Shown here: piece after piece, positions 9,758-18,003 of the stretch
Numbering within the stretch: the stretch's first letter is position 1
Layout: the number at the start of each line of letters is the position of its first letter
Origin: Psychrobacter sp. LV10R520-6
GTDB lineage: Bacteria > Pseudomonadota > Gammaproteobacteria > Pseudomonadales > Moraxellaceae
Reading direction: 5' to 3'
DNA: 64,000 nt
Assembly: GCF_900182925.1 (NCBI RefSeq)
Contig: NZ_LT900024.1
Location: 2,914,001 to 2,978,000, forward strand
Position numbers and translations under genes: made by a program
Notes under the pieces: generated by a model
The model's input: the letters and a program-made list of their open reading frames with translations, nothing else
Databases searched by the model: none
Told to the model about the DNA's origin: nothing

Positions 9758-9860
9758 GAGTGAGGTTTTAAGCTTTGGGCTTCTGTTTTACGAATGACGA
9801 AAGTTTTTTGTTGAAAAGTTATCGATGTCAGGAATTAATTCTGTTTCGAATGAACAATAG

Positions 9861-9893
9861 AAAAAGCGCCCAGTATATAGGCGCTTTTTTTAA
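9861..9893. terminator. Bidirectional terminator between the isomerase and acyl-CoA dehydrogenase genes
   Basis: AAAAAGCGCC and GGCGCTTTTTTT pair around a 9-base spacer. The A-run and T-run on either side allow termination in both directions between two convergent genes. Confidence 0.85.
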
Positions 9894-9921
9894 TTATTGC
9901 TGATTACCGCTTAATTGAATT

Positions 9922-11742
9922 CTAGTCTAAGAAAGCAAAGCTTTCGATTGGCATCGCAGTCATGCTCTCGCTTGGGGCGACCATAGCTTCGGCGTGACCT
10001 GAGGTACGTGGCAGAAGTTTGTCAAAATAGAACTCTGCGGTTTGAATTTTGGCTTCGTAAAATTCTGGTGCTTCTGTACCGCCATTTTCTAGCTTGTCAT
10101 AGGCCACTGCCGCCATGCGCGCCCAGTGATAGCCCATCATTACATAGCCTGAGTACATCAAGAAGTCATCTGAAGCTGCTGAGATAATTTCACGGTCTTT
10201 ACGTGCCATTAGCATCAAGCGAACCGTTAAAGTATTCCATTCGGCACATAGCTTAGTTAACGCCCAAACAAATTTGCGCATGTCTTTATCAAGTGCGTAT
10301 TCACCACACCATTTCATGATGCTCGAGGTATAGTCGCGGATGATTTTACCTTTTGACTGTAAGATGACTTTACGGCCTAATAAATCTAATGCTTGAATAC
10401 CGGTCGTACCTTCATACATGGTAGCAATACGGGCATCACGAGCAATTAGTTCCATACCCCATTCTTTGATATAACCGTGGCCACCGTAGATTTGCTGACC
10501 GTGCTTGGCCGCTTCAATACCCAGTTCCGTTAAGAAGCCTTTGAGAATTGGGGTATAAAAACCAAGCTTGTCATCCCATTTTTCAAACTCTTCATCATCG
10601 TCATTAACGATGCCTTGTGCCATCTTATCCGCATAGCGTGCTGAATGATAAATCATTGAGCGACCCCCTTCGGCAAAGGCTTTTTGAGTCAATAGCATGC
10701 GACGTACGTCTGCATGGTTAATGATGGCATCAGCGACTTTTTCAGGATCTTTTGTACCTGATATCGCGCGCATAGAACGGCGATCTTTAGCATACGGTAG
10801 GGCGTTTTGAAATGACAATTCAGTATGCGCCAAGCCTTCAATACCGGTACCGATACGCGCGGTATTCATAAAAGTGAACATGGCTTTGAGACCTTTGTTC
10901 GGCTCACCAATGAGGTAACCGACCGCCTCATCAAAGTTCAATACACAAGTCGCTGATGAGTTAATGCCCATCTTGTGTTCAATAGAGCCACAAGTAACGC
11001 CATTACGTTCACCAATTTCGCCTTCAGCATTTGGCAAGAATTTTGGTACGATAAATAATGAAATACCGCGCGTGCCTTCTGGAGCACCCGGTAGGCGTGC
11101 TAGGACAATATGAACGATGTTTTCGGTTAAATCATGCTCACCGCTGGAGATAAAGATTTTGGTGCCGCCAAGTTTATAGCTGCCGTCTTCTTGTGGAATC
11201 GCTTTTGACTTGACCTGACCCAAATCCGTACCACATTGCGGCTCAGTCAAACACATGGTACCTGCCCAAGAGCCCTCTACTAGTTTATGCAGGTACGTCT
11301 CTTTTTGCTCATCCGTACCGTATTGCATTATAGTATTGATGCAGCCTGTTGATAGACCAGGGTACATTGCCCATGGCCAGTTGGCCGTACCGATCATCTC
11401 AGCTTTGATAAGGTTTAATGAGGTCGGTAAGTTCATGCCGCCGTATTCTTCAGGGTAGGAAATCCCTTGCCAACCGCCTTCTACAAACTGGTTATAAGCT
11501 TCTTTAAAGCCTTTAGGAGTGGTCACTACGCCATTATCAAAATGACAGCCTTCTGCATCTGCTGGCTGATAAAGTGGGGCAAGGACGTTTTCGGCAAAGT
11601 CAGCCATTCCTTGCAAAATCATATCAACCGTTTCAGGATCGGCATTGTGGCCATTGTCTAAATCTTTATAATGAGTTTGAAAGTCAAATACATCATTAAT
11701 CAAAAACTTAATATCACGTAAGGGGGCTTTGTAAGTTAACAT
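9922..11742 (-). CDS. Acyl-CoA dehydrogenase with extended C-terminal domain
   Basis: This 606-residue flavoenzyme catalyses the first, FAD-dependent step of fatty-acid beta-oxidation. The order is an N-terminal helical segment, the central beta domain with CLTEPQCGTDLGQ and GTKIFISSGEHD, and the C-terminal helical domain. In the last, MYEGTTGIQALDLLGRK (near residue 440) carries the glutamate used as catalytic base in this branch. The extra approximately 130 C-terminal residues correspond to the acyl-CoA dehydrogenase C-terminal extension (PF12806) seen in the FadE5/DmdC-like group. Chain-length preference cannot be read from sequence. The start has no close GGAG. The gene is monocistronic and ends at a bidirectional terminator. 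Confidence 0.93.
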   Translation of the reverse strand: MLTYKAPLRDIKFLINDVFDFQTHYKDLDNGHNADPETVDMILQGMADFAENVLAPLYQPADAEGCHFDNGVVTTPKGFKEAYNQFVEGGWQGISYPEEYGGMNLPTSLNLIKAEMIGTANWPWAMYPGLSTGCINTIMQYGTDEQKETYLHKLVEGSWAGTMCLTEPQCGTDLGQVKSKAIPQEDGSYKLGGTKIFISSGEHDLTENIVHIVLARLPGAPEGTRGISLFIVPKFLPNAEGEIGERNGVTCGSIEHKMGINSSATCVLNFDEAVGYLIGEPNKGLKAMFTFMNTARIGTGIEGLAHTELSFQNALPYAKDRRSMRAISGTKDPEKVADAIINHADVRRMLLTQKAFAEGGRSMIYHSARYADKMAQGIVNDDDEEFEKWDDKLGFYTPILKGFLTELGIEAAKHGQQIYGGHGYIKEWGMELIARDARIATMYEGTTGIQALDLLGRKVILQSKGKIIRDYTSSIMKWCGEYALDKDMRKFVWALTKLCAEWNTLTVRLMLMARKDREIISAASDDFLMYSGYVMMGYHWARMAAVAYDKLENGGTEAPEFYEAKIQTAEFYFDKLLPRTSGHAEAMVAPSESMTAMPIESFAFLD

Positions 11743-12167
11743 AGTCAGTCTCTTTGTCTCGTTCGTTGACGTTGATTTACTAATGGGCTTTTATTCAGAG
11801 TATCTATTCAAAATGTCTATTCAAAGTATCAGGTATTAAGCGTCAGTTTTATTAAGTATGGCTTACTAATTATTTTTTATTTTAAGAATTTCTTAACGAA
11901 TCAGCTTGCCGCAGGAATATCCTCAGTATAAGTCTTCTATAGCGACAAATATATAATATATAACTAATATTCATAGTTAAATTAAAAAATCATAAAAATA
12001 ATTTATTAATAAAAGTTGATATGTCACAAACAATCAACCGTAAGTCATCAATTAAATGCTGGTGATAAGACGTTTATCAGAATGTCTCAAAAAGCCAAGC
12101 TATACTTACTAAACTAACGATAAACGAAATAGAGTCAAGTTAATTTATTTAATGAGGACCGCATTTT
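11743..12167. other. Intergenic between divergent acyl-CoA dehydrogenase and FUSC genes
   Basis: This AT-rich region must hold both divergent promoters. I see no coding frame, no RNA gene and no obvious operator. Confidence 0.4.
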
Positions 12168-13295
12168 ATGGCTGTATCAAGGCATATGGTACCGCTCACC
12201 CTTTGGATCAAAAATGTGCTTATTAGCATCAAGAGCTTAATCCGTGGTGAGCTGGCGCATCTGCTAACGGTCAATCGAAGCCAGCGGCCGTGGCACATGC
12301 CAATCATTGCGGCTATTGCCATCAGCTTTCCCGTATTTGTAGGGGCGTATTTCGGTGCATTACCTTCAGGGATTAAAGCCTCCTTAGGGGCCTTGGTGAT
12401 CTTAAACTTGCCATTAGTAGGCAAGCTGCCTTATCGCTTGGTGACGGTGATGGCATGGGGCTTTGCGATGTCGCTATGCTTCGCACTGGGACTTATAGCG
12501 CAGCAAGTACCTATTATTAGACTGCCCGTATTTACGCTGATAGCCTTCGGTATTGTTATTTTTGGACGTTATTATCGTCAGCCACCGCCAGCAGGGTTGT
12601 TTGTGATGATGGCGAGTGCTATCGCGCTCTTTATTCCTCTGCCACTGGTGCAAGTGTTACCGGCGACGGGACTGGTGATGCTCGGTAGTGGCTTTGCCCT
12701 AACCATGGCGCTGCTGTATTCGCTATTTTTATTAGCGACGCGTGAGGTTATACCTGCGCCAACCCATACCTATCAGCCGGATACCATCATTGAAAGCATT
12801 ATGGTTGCGGGTTTTATCAGTTTGACCCTACTAATAGCGGTCATGCTGGAGATGTCTAATCCGTATTGGGCCGCGGTCAGCTGCTTCATTATTATTCAGG
12901 GCATTCATTTGCGTACCATGTGGATTAAGCAGTTTCACCGCTTGCTAGGGACGTTAATAGGGGTAGGGCTGGCGAGCTGGATGTTATCTTGGGGGCTAGA
13001 AATATGGGGTGTGGCGGTTGCGATACTGATTATGATGCTCTGTATTGAGACCCTAGTCGATCGGCATTATGGGCTAGCAGTGATATTTATTACCCCGCTG
13101 ACGATATTTATCGCTGAATATGGTAGTGGTTTACCGTTCTCGCCCCAAGCTTATCAAAACGTTATTCACGCGCGCCTGCTTGATACCGCGCTTGGCTGTC
13201 TGGTCGGTCTTAGTGGTGGAATGGTCATGCAGTTAACAAATTTTCGCGTACCGCTTCGCCGTATGGAAACTTGGCTGCTGACGCACTTTAGTTAG
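12168..13295 (+). CDS. FUSC-family inner-membrane protein
   Basis: This 375-residue polytopic protein has about ten hydrophobic segments in two similar halves. The second half contains the FUSC_2 (PF13515) signature: NPYWAAVSCFIIIQG, then HLRTMWIKQFHRLLGTLIG and the helix pair that follows. Homologues such as YccS, AaeB and MdtO are linked to export of aromatic acids and other small molecules, but this protein lacks the large cytosolic domain of AaeB. The ATG at 12168 follows GAGGA by nine bases, so the start is sound. No membrane-fusion partner is adjacent, so function beyond a likely transport role is unknown. Confidence 0.8.
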   Translation: MAVSRHMVPLTLWIKNVLISIKSLIRGELAHLLTVNRSQRPWHMPIIAAIAISFPVFVGAYFGALPSGIKASLGALVILNLPLVGKLPYRLVTVMAWGFAMSLCFALGLIAQQVPIIRLPVFTLIAFGIVIFGRYYRQPPPAGLFVMMASAIALFIPLPLVQVLPATGLVMLGSGFALTMALLYSLFLLATREVIPAPTHTYQPDTIIESIMVAGFISLTLLIAVMLEMSNPYWAAVSCFIIIQGIHLRTMWIKQFHRLLGTLIGVGLASWMLSWGLEIWGVAVAILIMMLCIETLVDRHYGLAVIFITPLTIFIAEYGSGLPFSPQAYQNVIHARLLDTALGCLVGLSGGMVMQLTNFRVPLRRMETWLLTHFS

Positions 13296-13365
13296 AATAA
13301 AAAAAAGTGGTTGGTAGGTTATAATGTTGTGGGCTTACGGTATCGCTGCACCCACGCTACCTTTA

Positions 13366-14241
13366 TTATGCTGATTGGTTTTTTAATGTCGCAGCCGCCT
13401 GCGCCACATCAATCACCTGTCCTGTCCAGCGCTCAAAGCTCAAAGCCGCTTGTCCAATAAGCATGCCATAACCGTCGGACGTCTGCGCACCGCGCGCGGC
13501 AAAATGCTGTAAAAAGGGTAACGCACGCCCATACATCATATCGTAAGCAGAATGGCAAGCTAGCTCATCGGCTAATGGCAAGGTATCCCCTGACAGACCT
13601 ATGGATGTTGCATTAACAATCAAATCAAAGTGTCCGGTCAAATCGGCAGTGGTGCAAGTATTAATAGGATGCTGATTAATAGTAGGACTGGCGTTGCTCA
13701 GTTCCGAGACCAAATCTGTCGCCTTGCTCATCGTGCGATTAGCAAGGGTCAGCTGTCCAATACCCGCTTGTATGAGCGGCAATATCACCCCGCGCGCTGC
13801 ACCGCCTGCGCCAATGATGGCGACCCGTGCGCCGTTAAGCGGCCAGCCTAATCTCGTAATATGATTGATCAATCCTTGGCCATCGGTATTGTCACCGTAT
13901 AGCGCCTCGGCTATTGGTAAACCAGCTTCTAACAAGTCTTTATTTAATAAGAGAGTATTGACTGCCCCTGCAACTTTGGCATGTTCAGATAAGCCGCCAC
14001 GCGTCAGGCTGCAATCATAAGCCATTTGCTTAAACGGTACGGTCACATTAGCGCCAATACCGCCGCCATGAAAAAACGCCTCGACCACTGCGGTAAAGCT
14101 GGCCGTATCATCAGGGCAGTACTGGCGCTGATAGCCAATATCAATCCCGATTTGCGCGGCGAATACTTGATGAATCTGAGGAGATTTACTGTGGGCAATG
14201 GGATTGCCAATAACGATAAAATGCTGAGTCATCTGAGTCAT
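13366..14241 (-). CDS. aroE: Shikimate dehydrogenase (NADP+)
   Basis: AroE reduces 3-dehydroshikimate to shikimate in aromatic amino-acid synthesis. The 291-residue protein shows the shikimate-binding motif NPIAHSKSPQIH near the N-terminus, GANVTVPFK with the catalytic lysine, and NTDGQGL. It also has the dinucleotide-binding loop GAGGAARGVI, the NRTMSKA motif that selects NADP, and DMMYG near the C-terminus. Two ATG codons three codons apart could start it. AGG lies only two bases before the first but 11 before the second, so the start is uncertain by three residues. It is convergent with the FUSC gene. Confidence 0.95.
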   Translation of the reverse strand: MTQMTQHFIVIGNPIAHSKSPQIHQVFAAQIGIDIGYQRQYCPDDTASFTAVVEAFFHGGGIGANVTVPFKQMAYDCSLTRGGLSEHAKVAGAVNTLLLNKDLLEAGLPIAEALYGDNTDGQGLINHITRLGWPLNGARVAIIGAGGAARGVILPLIQAGIGQLTLANRTMSKATDLVSELSNASPTINQHPINTCTTADLTGHFDLIVNATSIGLSGDTLPLADELACHSAYDMMYGRALPFLQHFAARGAQTSDGYGMLIGQAALSFERWTGQVIDVAQAAATLKNQSA

Positions 14242-14629
14242 AGCCTGTTATTAAATAGCGGTCTGATATGCTAAATAGTGGTCTGAATAGTGGTCTGATA
14301 GGTTAGCTGGTTAAGCGGCTGCTTCGCGACGGATTGCTTTACTATTATTTATTACCAATCACTTTTGGCAAGTAAAGCAATAAACCGTCCTTAATCATAG
14401 GGGATAAAAATATCTTTAACAAATTTGTTCTATCTGGGATTGTTAACCGTAACGTAAAGGGTAGTCAAGTGTTAGGCAGTTGGGTACACTGTAAGGCATA
14501 AAAGTTCGTCATCAATACGCTCTAATGACAGCAACTTTATAAGAAAAATTGTTTATAGCAAATGATTCTTTATTATCGGCGGCATATCTGCCGGCTCGTT
14601 AATCCTATTTTGAGACCAACCTAAAAAGT
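14242..14629. other. Intergenic with a short degenerate direct repeat next to aroE
   Basis: The part next to aroE (about 14253-14299) contains three degenerate copies of AATAGYGGTCTGA in tandem. The rest is AT-rich and should hold the divergent promoters of aroE and the lipoprotein gene. No gene or RNA is evident. Confidence 0.5.
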
Positions 14630-15316
14630 GTGAGTAAACTGCCCATGTGGAAGAACCCCCTACAGACCTTTGCGATTGGCATGACAATGGCAGCTGGTGT
14701 GTCATTGAGCGCGTGCGACAATCCTAATCAAAACACCGTTGAAGAGGCCGCCTCTGGTATTGGTACCGAGCAAGTGCCTGAACAAGAGCCGGTACAAGCA
14801 AGTCCCACTCCAGATGGAGACTTAGATGGAGCCACTTCTGATCAAGGTACATCGGTGAGCTACGATATATCAGCGTGGGGCTCTGAGGAAGTAGAGTCGC
14901 TCAAAATTGACGACCTTGATGCTATCAAAGCCACCTTCGGTAAAGTGATAAATACGGATGAAAATAGCCTAGACTATGCCAGTAATCCAGCGTCCAAATA
15001 TCGCTTTATGAAAGCTGATGCACCCTATTTAGATCTCATCGACTCCGAGAAATATCTTGAGCTTGGTTGGTATTATGCCAATCCTACCGACTCTGATGAG
15101 GAAAAAGAGCTGAGTAAAGCACATGCCAAAAAGTCCTATAAACTGGCGCGGCAACTGATGGGCGATGAGGGTGGCAAGTTGCTCTCTGATATGCTCAATG
15201 GCCAAATCATCAAAAATAAAACCATTGGCGGACAAAAAATAGAACTGGCAAAATGTGAGTTTTATAGTTGTATGCTGGTACTTAATAAATCAAGTGAACA
15301 AACAGAGGCCAGTTAA
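14630..15316 (+). CDS. Putative lipoprotein of unknown function
   Basis: The N-terminus looks like a lipoprotein signal: a short basic region, a hydrophobic stretch (FAIGMTMAAGVSL) and the lipobox LSAC, so Cys is expected to be acylated. About 60 acidic, low-complexity residues follow (QVPEQEPVQASPTPDGD), then a folded-looking domain from about residue 85 to 225. Two late cysteines lie in KCEFYSCMLV. I do not recognise the family. The frame opens with GTG at 14630; the ATG at 14645 is an alternative, and neither has a strong ribosome binding site. The stop is four bases before pabC, so the two genes are probably translationally coupled. Confidence 0.7.
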   Translation: MSKLPMWKNPLQTFAIGMTMAAGVSLSACDNPNQNTVEEAASGIGTEQVPEQEPVQASPTPDGDLDGATSDQGTSVSYDISAWGSEEVESLKIDDLDAIKATFGKVINTDENSLDYASNPASKYRFMKADAPYLDLIDSEKYLELGWYYANPTDSDEEKELSKAHAKKSYKLARQLMGDEGGKLLSDMLNGQIIKNKTIGGQKIELAKCEFYSCMLVLNKSSEQTEAS

Positions 15317-15319
15317 ATC

Positions 15320-16348
15320 ATGATGTCTGGTTCTACGACTGATGCTGTTTCTGGCTCTATTTCTGTGCCTAATAGCTGGGTATGTCTACATTCACCAGAC
15401 AATACTATGGAACTTGCGAATTGTGCAAATAATGTTGCGGTGACGCTAGACAATCGTGGGCTGACATACGCTGACGGATTTTTTACCACTATGGGCGTTA
15501 TCGATGGTCTGATATTATGGCAAGACTATCATCATCAGCGCCTTATAACCCACGGCCACGCTTTGCAACTCGATATAGATGACCAAGCGCTGATTACTAT
15601 GTTGCAAATGTACGCTCAGCAACTCCAGCAAGGTATGCTTAAGCTAATCATCACCCGCGCACCACAAGATATTCGTGGCTATGGCTTTACGCCAAGTGAG
15701 TCCGGTAGCGCGTGCGAGGTTTGGCTCAAATCTTCTGCTTTGCTGATTGCTACTGCTGAACATCTGCGCTTACCTGATGGGCGTATGGTCCTTATGCAGT
15801 CCGCTGCGCCTGCCACCTGTTTGTCTGCCCAACTTGCCTGCCTGCCGCCCCCTTTGGCAGGTCTAAAAAGCCTAAACCGTCTCGATAATGTGCTTGCTAG
15901 CGGTGAGCTGCAACGTATCAAGGCAGCACAGTCGGATACTGGTGCAAAGGGGGGCGAAGGCTTAGGTGAAGGATTGCTACGCGATATGACCGGAAGCTGG
16001 GTTGAAGGCACGATGAGCAATGTGTTCTATCAATTGGCAGACGCTCAATGGACCACTAAACCGCAACCATTACCAATTCCTAAAAACTGCGATGATACCA
16101 ACGCAAACTATTTACTAAACGGGCAATGGTTTACGCCGCCTATGACTCAATCGGGGGTCGCTGGAGTACAGCGCCAAGTGCTGATAGATGCCTTGTCTAA
16201 GACGAAACATCCAGTGAAGATGCGAGTTTTAAATGATGAGGATCTGCCCAATTTAACCCAGATGTTCTTCTGTAATGCGCTGCGCGGGGTAATGCCAGTC
16301 AGCGAACTTAGATTGCCGGCGGGTAATAGCGTTTGTTTCTCAGTATGA
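15320..16348 (+). CDS. pabC: Aminodeoxychorismate lyase (class IV PLP enzyme)
   Basis: PabC releases pyruvate from 4-amino-4-deoxychorismate to give p-aminobenzoate for folate synthesis. Class IV aminotransferase motifs are present: LDNRGLTYADGFFTTM near residues 42-57, LKSLNRLDNVLA carrying the PLP lysine, WVEGTMSNVFY, GVAGVQR and MFFCNALRGVMPV. At 342 residues it is longer than the 269 of E. coli PabC, with an N-terminal extension and an insertion after residue 200. It begins four bases after the lipoprotein gene, with GAGG 11 bases upstream. In relatives pabC is followed directly by mltG and tmk; here about 1.65 kb of restriction-related DNA intervenes. Confidence 0.9.
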   Translation: MMSGSTTDAVSGSISVPNSWVCLHSPDNTMELANCANNVAVTLDNRGLTYADGFFTTMGVIDGLILWQDYHHQRLITHGHALQLDIDDQALITMLQMYAQQLQQGMLKLIITRAPQDIRGYGFTPSESGSACEVWLKSSALLIATAEHLRLPDGRMVLMQSAAPATCLSAQLACLPPPLAGLKSLNRLDNVLASGELQRIKAAQSDTGAKGGEGLGEGLLRDMTGSWVEGTMSNVFYQLADAQWTTKPQPLPIPKNCDDTNANYLLNGQWFTPPMTQSGVAGVQRQVLIDALSKTKHPVKMRVLNDEDLPNLTQMFFCNALRGVMPVSELRLPAGNSVCFSV

Positions 16349-16352
16349 CGTT

Positions 16353-16547
16353 CTATTCCCATTCAAAAATATTGTACTTAGTATCCATATAATCTTCTGA
16401 ATCTAAAACAACTTCTTCACTTCTATAAAGTTGTTGAGCTTTTAGAAGTGCCGATTGCTCGTCTTCAGCGACAATCTCAATGACCTGGCTAAGAGTTTCA
16501 ACAATTTCTATGTGAAAGGTCTTTTCTACTTTTACGTTTTTGCTCAT
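16353..16547 (-). CDS. dpnD: DpnD/PcfM-family small protein
   Basis: This 64-residue protein reads EKTFHIEIVETLSQVIEIVA then EDEQSALLKAQQLYRSEEVV, LDSEDYMDTKYNIFEW. This is the pattern of the DpnD-PcfM family (PF14207): a beta-strand with V/I-E-T-L, a helix, and the terminal L-D-x-E-D-x-x-D. In the pneumococcal DpnI locus dpnD accompanies the nuclease gene dpnC; its function is unknown. The frame opens at 16571, but the ATG at 16545-16547 has AAGGA five bases upstream. It lies downstream of the DpnI-like gene on the same strand, separated by an oppositely oriented broken ORF. Its end is four bases from the pabC stop. Confidence 0.78.
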   Translation of the reverse strand: MSKNVKVEKTFHIEIVETLSQVIEIVAEDEQSALLKAQQLYRSEEVVLDSEDYMDTKYNIFEWE

Positions 16548-16713
16548 AATATTCCTTCTCAAAATTATCAAACAACTTTAGTCATTTATATTATGTCTAT
16601 TATGTCACTCGGATTATCAAAACGACTTAAGAGAAGTGATCGTCTTTTGTTACGTAGGCTTGTGCAATGATGCCAATCGATCAATGATCCTTTTTTAAAA
16701 AGGAGAAAGATTT

Positions 16714-17078
16714 ATGCGTCCCATTTATGCACAAAGTAGAGTTCCACTACAGATTCGTCGATTTATGATATTTAATAAAATTTGTGGTAAGGCGCAAAAG
16801 TATCCTGTACCAAACCTGTTCGTACGTCCATTGAGTTGTTATGGCATTGGAATAATTATATAAAAAATAGACGTTATACTTATTTGGGTCATGATGTTCA
16901 ATATTTTTTTCCAATGAATGATGAGTTAGAGATGGATTATCCTCCTCATAGATACCATAAGCGTCTCGTTGCTACAATGCACTTACCACTTTGGGGTAAC
17001 CAAGAAAAGCTAACCACTCCTACTTATGTTGATAAAAAAAGAGGTCTGAGACCTAAAGGTTACTCTGAAAACGCTTAG
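16714..17078 (+). pseudogene. Frameshifted ORF of unknown function inside the dpn island
   Basis: A strong ribosome binding site (AAAAAGGAG, 16697-16705) precedes the ATG at 16714. That frame gives 49 residues and stops at 16863. A second frame, open from 16791 to 17078, reads on with polar, protein-like composition (for example NNYIKNRRYTYLGHDVQYFF and PPHRYHKRLVATMHLPLWG). Inserting one A in the run after GCGC (about 16794-16799) joins the two into one protein of about 120 residues. It therefore looks like a gene with a one-base deletion, or a sequencing error, or an unusual frameshift. Its stop overlaps the stop of the convergent DpnI-like gene. I do not recognise the product. Confidence 0.55.
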
Positions 17079-17839
17079 TTTAATTTTCGATAATTACCAC
17101 GCCCTAGGAACTCAATCATTCCTTTATCTCGTAATATTTGTAGCTGTTGGCGAATTTTGGCATGCACATTGTTATTGTTTATATATATAGATTGTAGAAC
17201 ATCGCTAAAACTATAAACTTGCGCAAGCGTAAAACGCTCAGGTAGTTTGTCCACACACTTCATAACATCAAGTGTCCAACCACGAGATTCTATAGATTGC
17301 TCTCGTAAAAATAATGTCTGCTGAAATTGCTGCGTGACATTATTACGCGGTATCACCTGTTGGTTTTTGACTAAAAAGACCTTGCCTGATTTTGGTACTT
17401 GGCGTAAGTCAATATTACAGCCGACCCAGCCCGCACGTTTTGCTGTCAAAGATAAAGGCTTACGCTTAACAATCATGTCCGGCTTAAAAAAATGCTTGGG
17501 GATAATCAAAAAATTATTGATAGTAAATGTTTTAGAATAGGTTAAAAAGAAGAAACTAGGATTATTATTACTATTAATACGCTCAATCATGGTGTCATAA
17601 GCGCCATCGTTAATCACATTGCTTAATTTTGCCTTTTTACTTTTAAGCTCATATTGCTCATGGCAATTCGTACAATAAAAGTCTGCAACCGGTTGATTAT
17701 TAGCAAATTCAGATAACGGCTGAACGCTACAGTTAGGACAATAACCATTGTCTTTTACCCAAGCCTCACTAAGCACACGAATAATTTGTGAAGGTGAGCG
17801 ATAGTTGACAGCTAATTTAGTATCAAAGGTTAAATCCAT
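17075..17839 (-). CDS. dpnC: DpnI-type methyl-directed restriction endonuclease
   Basis: DpnI cleaves GATC only when the adenine is N6-methylated. This protein has 254 residues, the same length as pneumococcal DpnI, and aligns along its whole length from memory. The PD-(D/E)XK catalytic residues are D53 in PVADFYC, E64 and K66 in YELKSKK. The zinc site has C34, C37, C56 and C59. Shared blocks include NDGAYDTMIERI, NNPSFFFLTY, KRAGWVGCNIDLRQVP and SRGWTLDV. The C-terminal winged-helix reads IRQQLQILRDKGMIEFLGRG; in DpnI this domain also binds methylated GATC. It lies in a small island that separates pabC from mltG. A host carrying an active copy should lack Dam methylation. Catalytic activity is inferred from the residues. 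Confidence 0.95.
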   Translation of the reverse strand: MDLTFDTKLAVNYRSPSQIIRVLSEAWVKDNGYCPNCSVQPLSEFANNQPVADFYCTNCHEQYELKSKKAKLSNVINDGAYDTMIERINSNNNPSFFFLTYSKTFTINNFLIIPKHFFKPDMIVKRKPLSLTAKRAGWVGCNIDLRQVPKSGKVFLVKNQQVIPRNNVTQQFQQTLFLREQSIESRGWTLDVMKCVDKLPERFTLAQVYSFSDVLQSIYINNNNVHAKIRQQLQILRDKGMIEFLGRGNYRKLN

Positions 17840-18003
17840 AATGTCGAGCCACTTTATAATAGTAAAAAGATGAATTAATTATTAGGCCAAATAGTAAGCC
17901 AAATCAGATATTAACGAGCAAATCATTAATGGCTAAGCAAATGCCATTGAAAAGCGCACGGTTCAATGCTAAATTCTAACAAACTTCTGCCTCGCGAGTT
18001 GCC

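Noticed and set aside
16791..16800. Programmed -1 frameshift in the unknown dpn-island ORF
   Set aside because: The heptamer does not fit the X-XXY-YYZ slippery pattern and no clear stimulatory stem follows. A plain one-base deletion is simpler.
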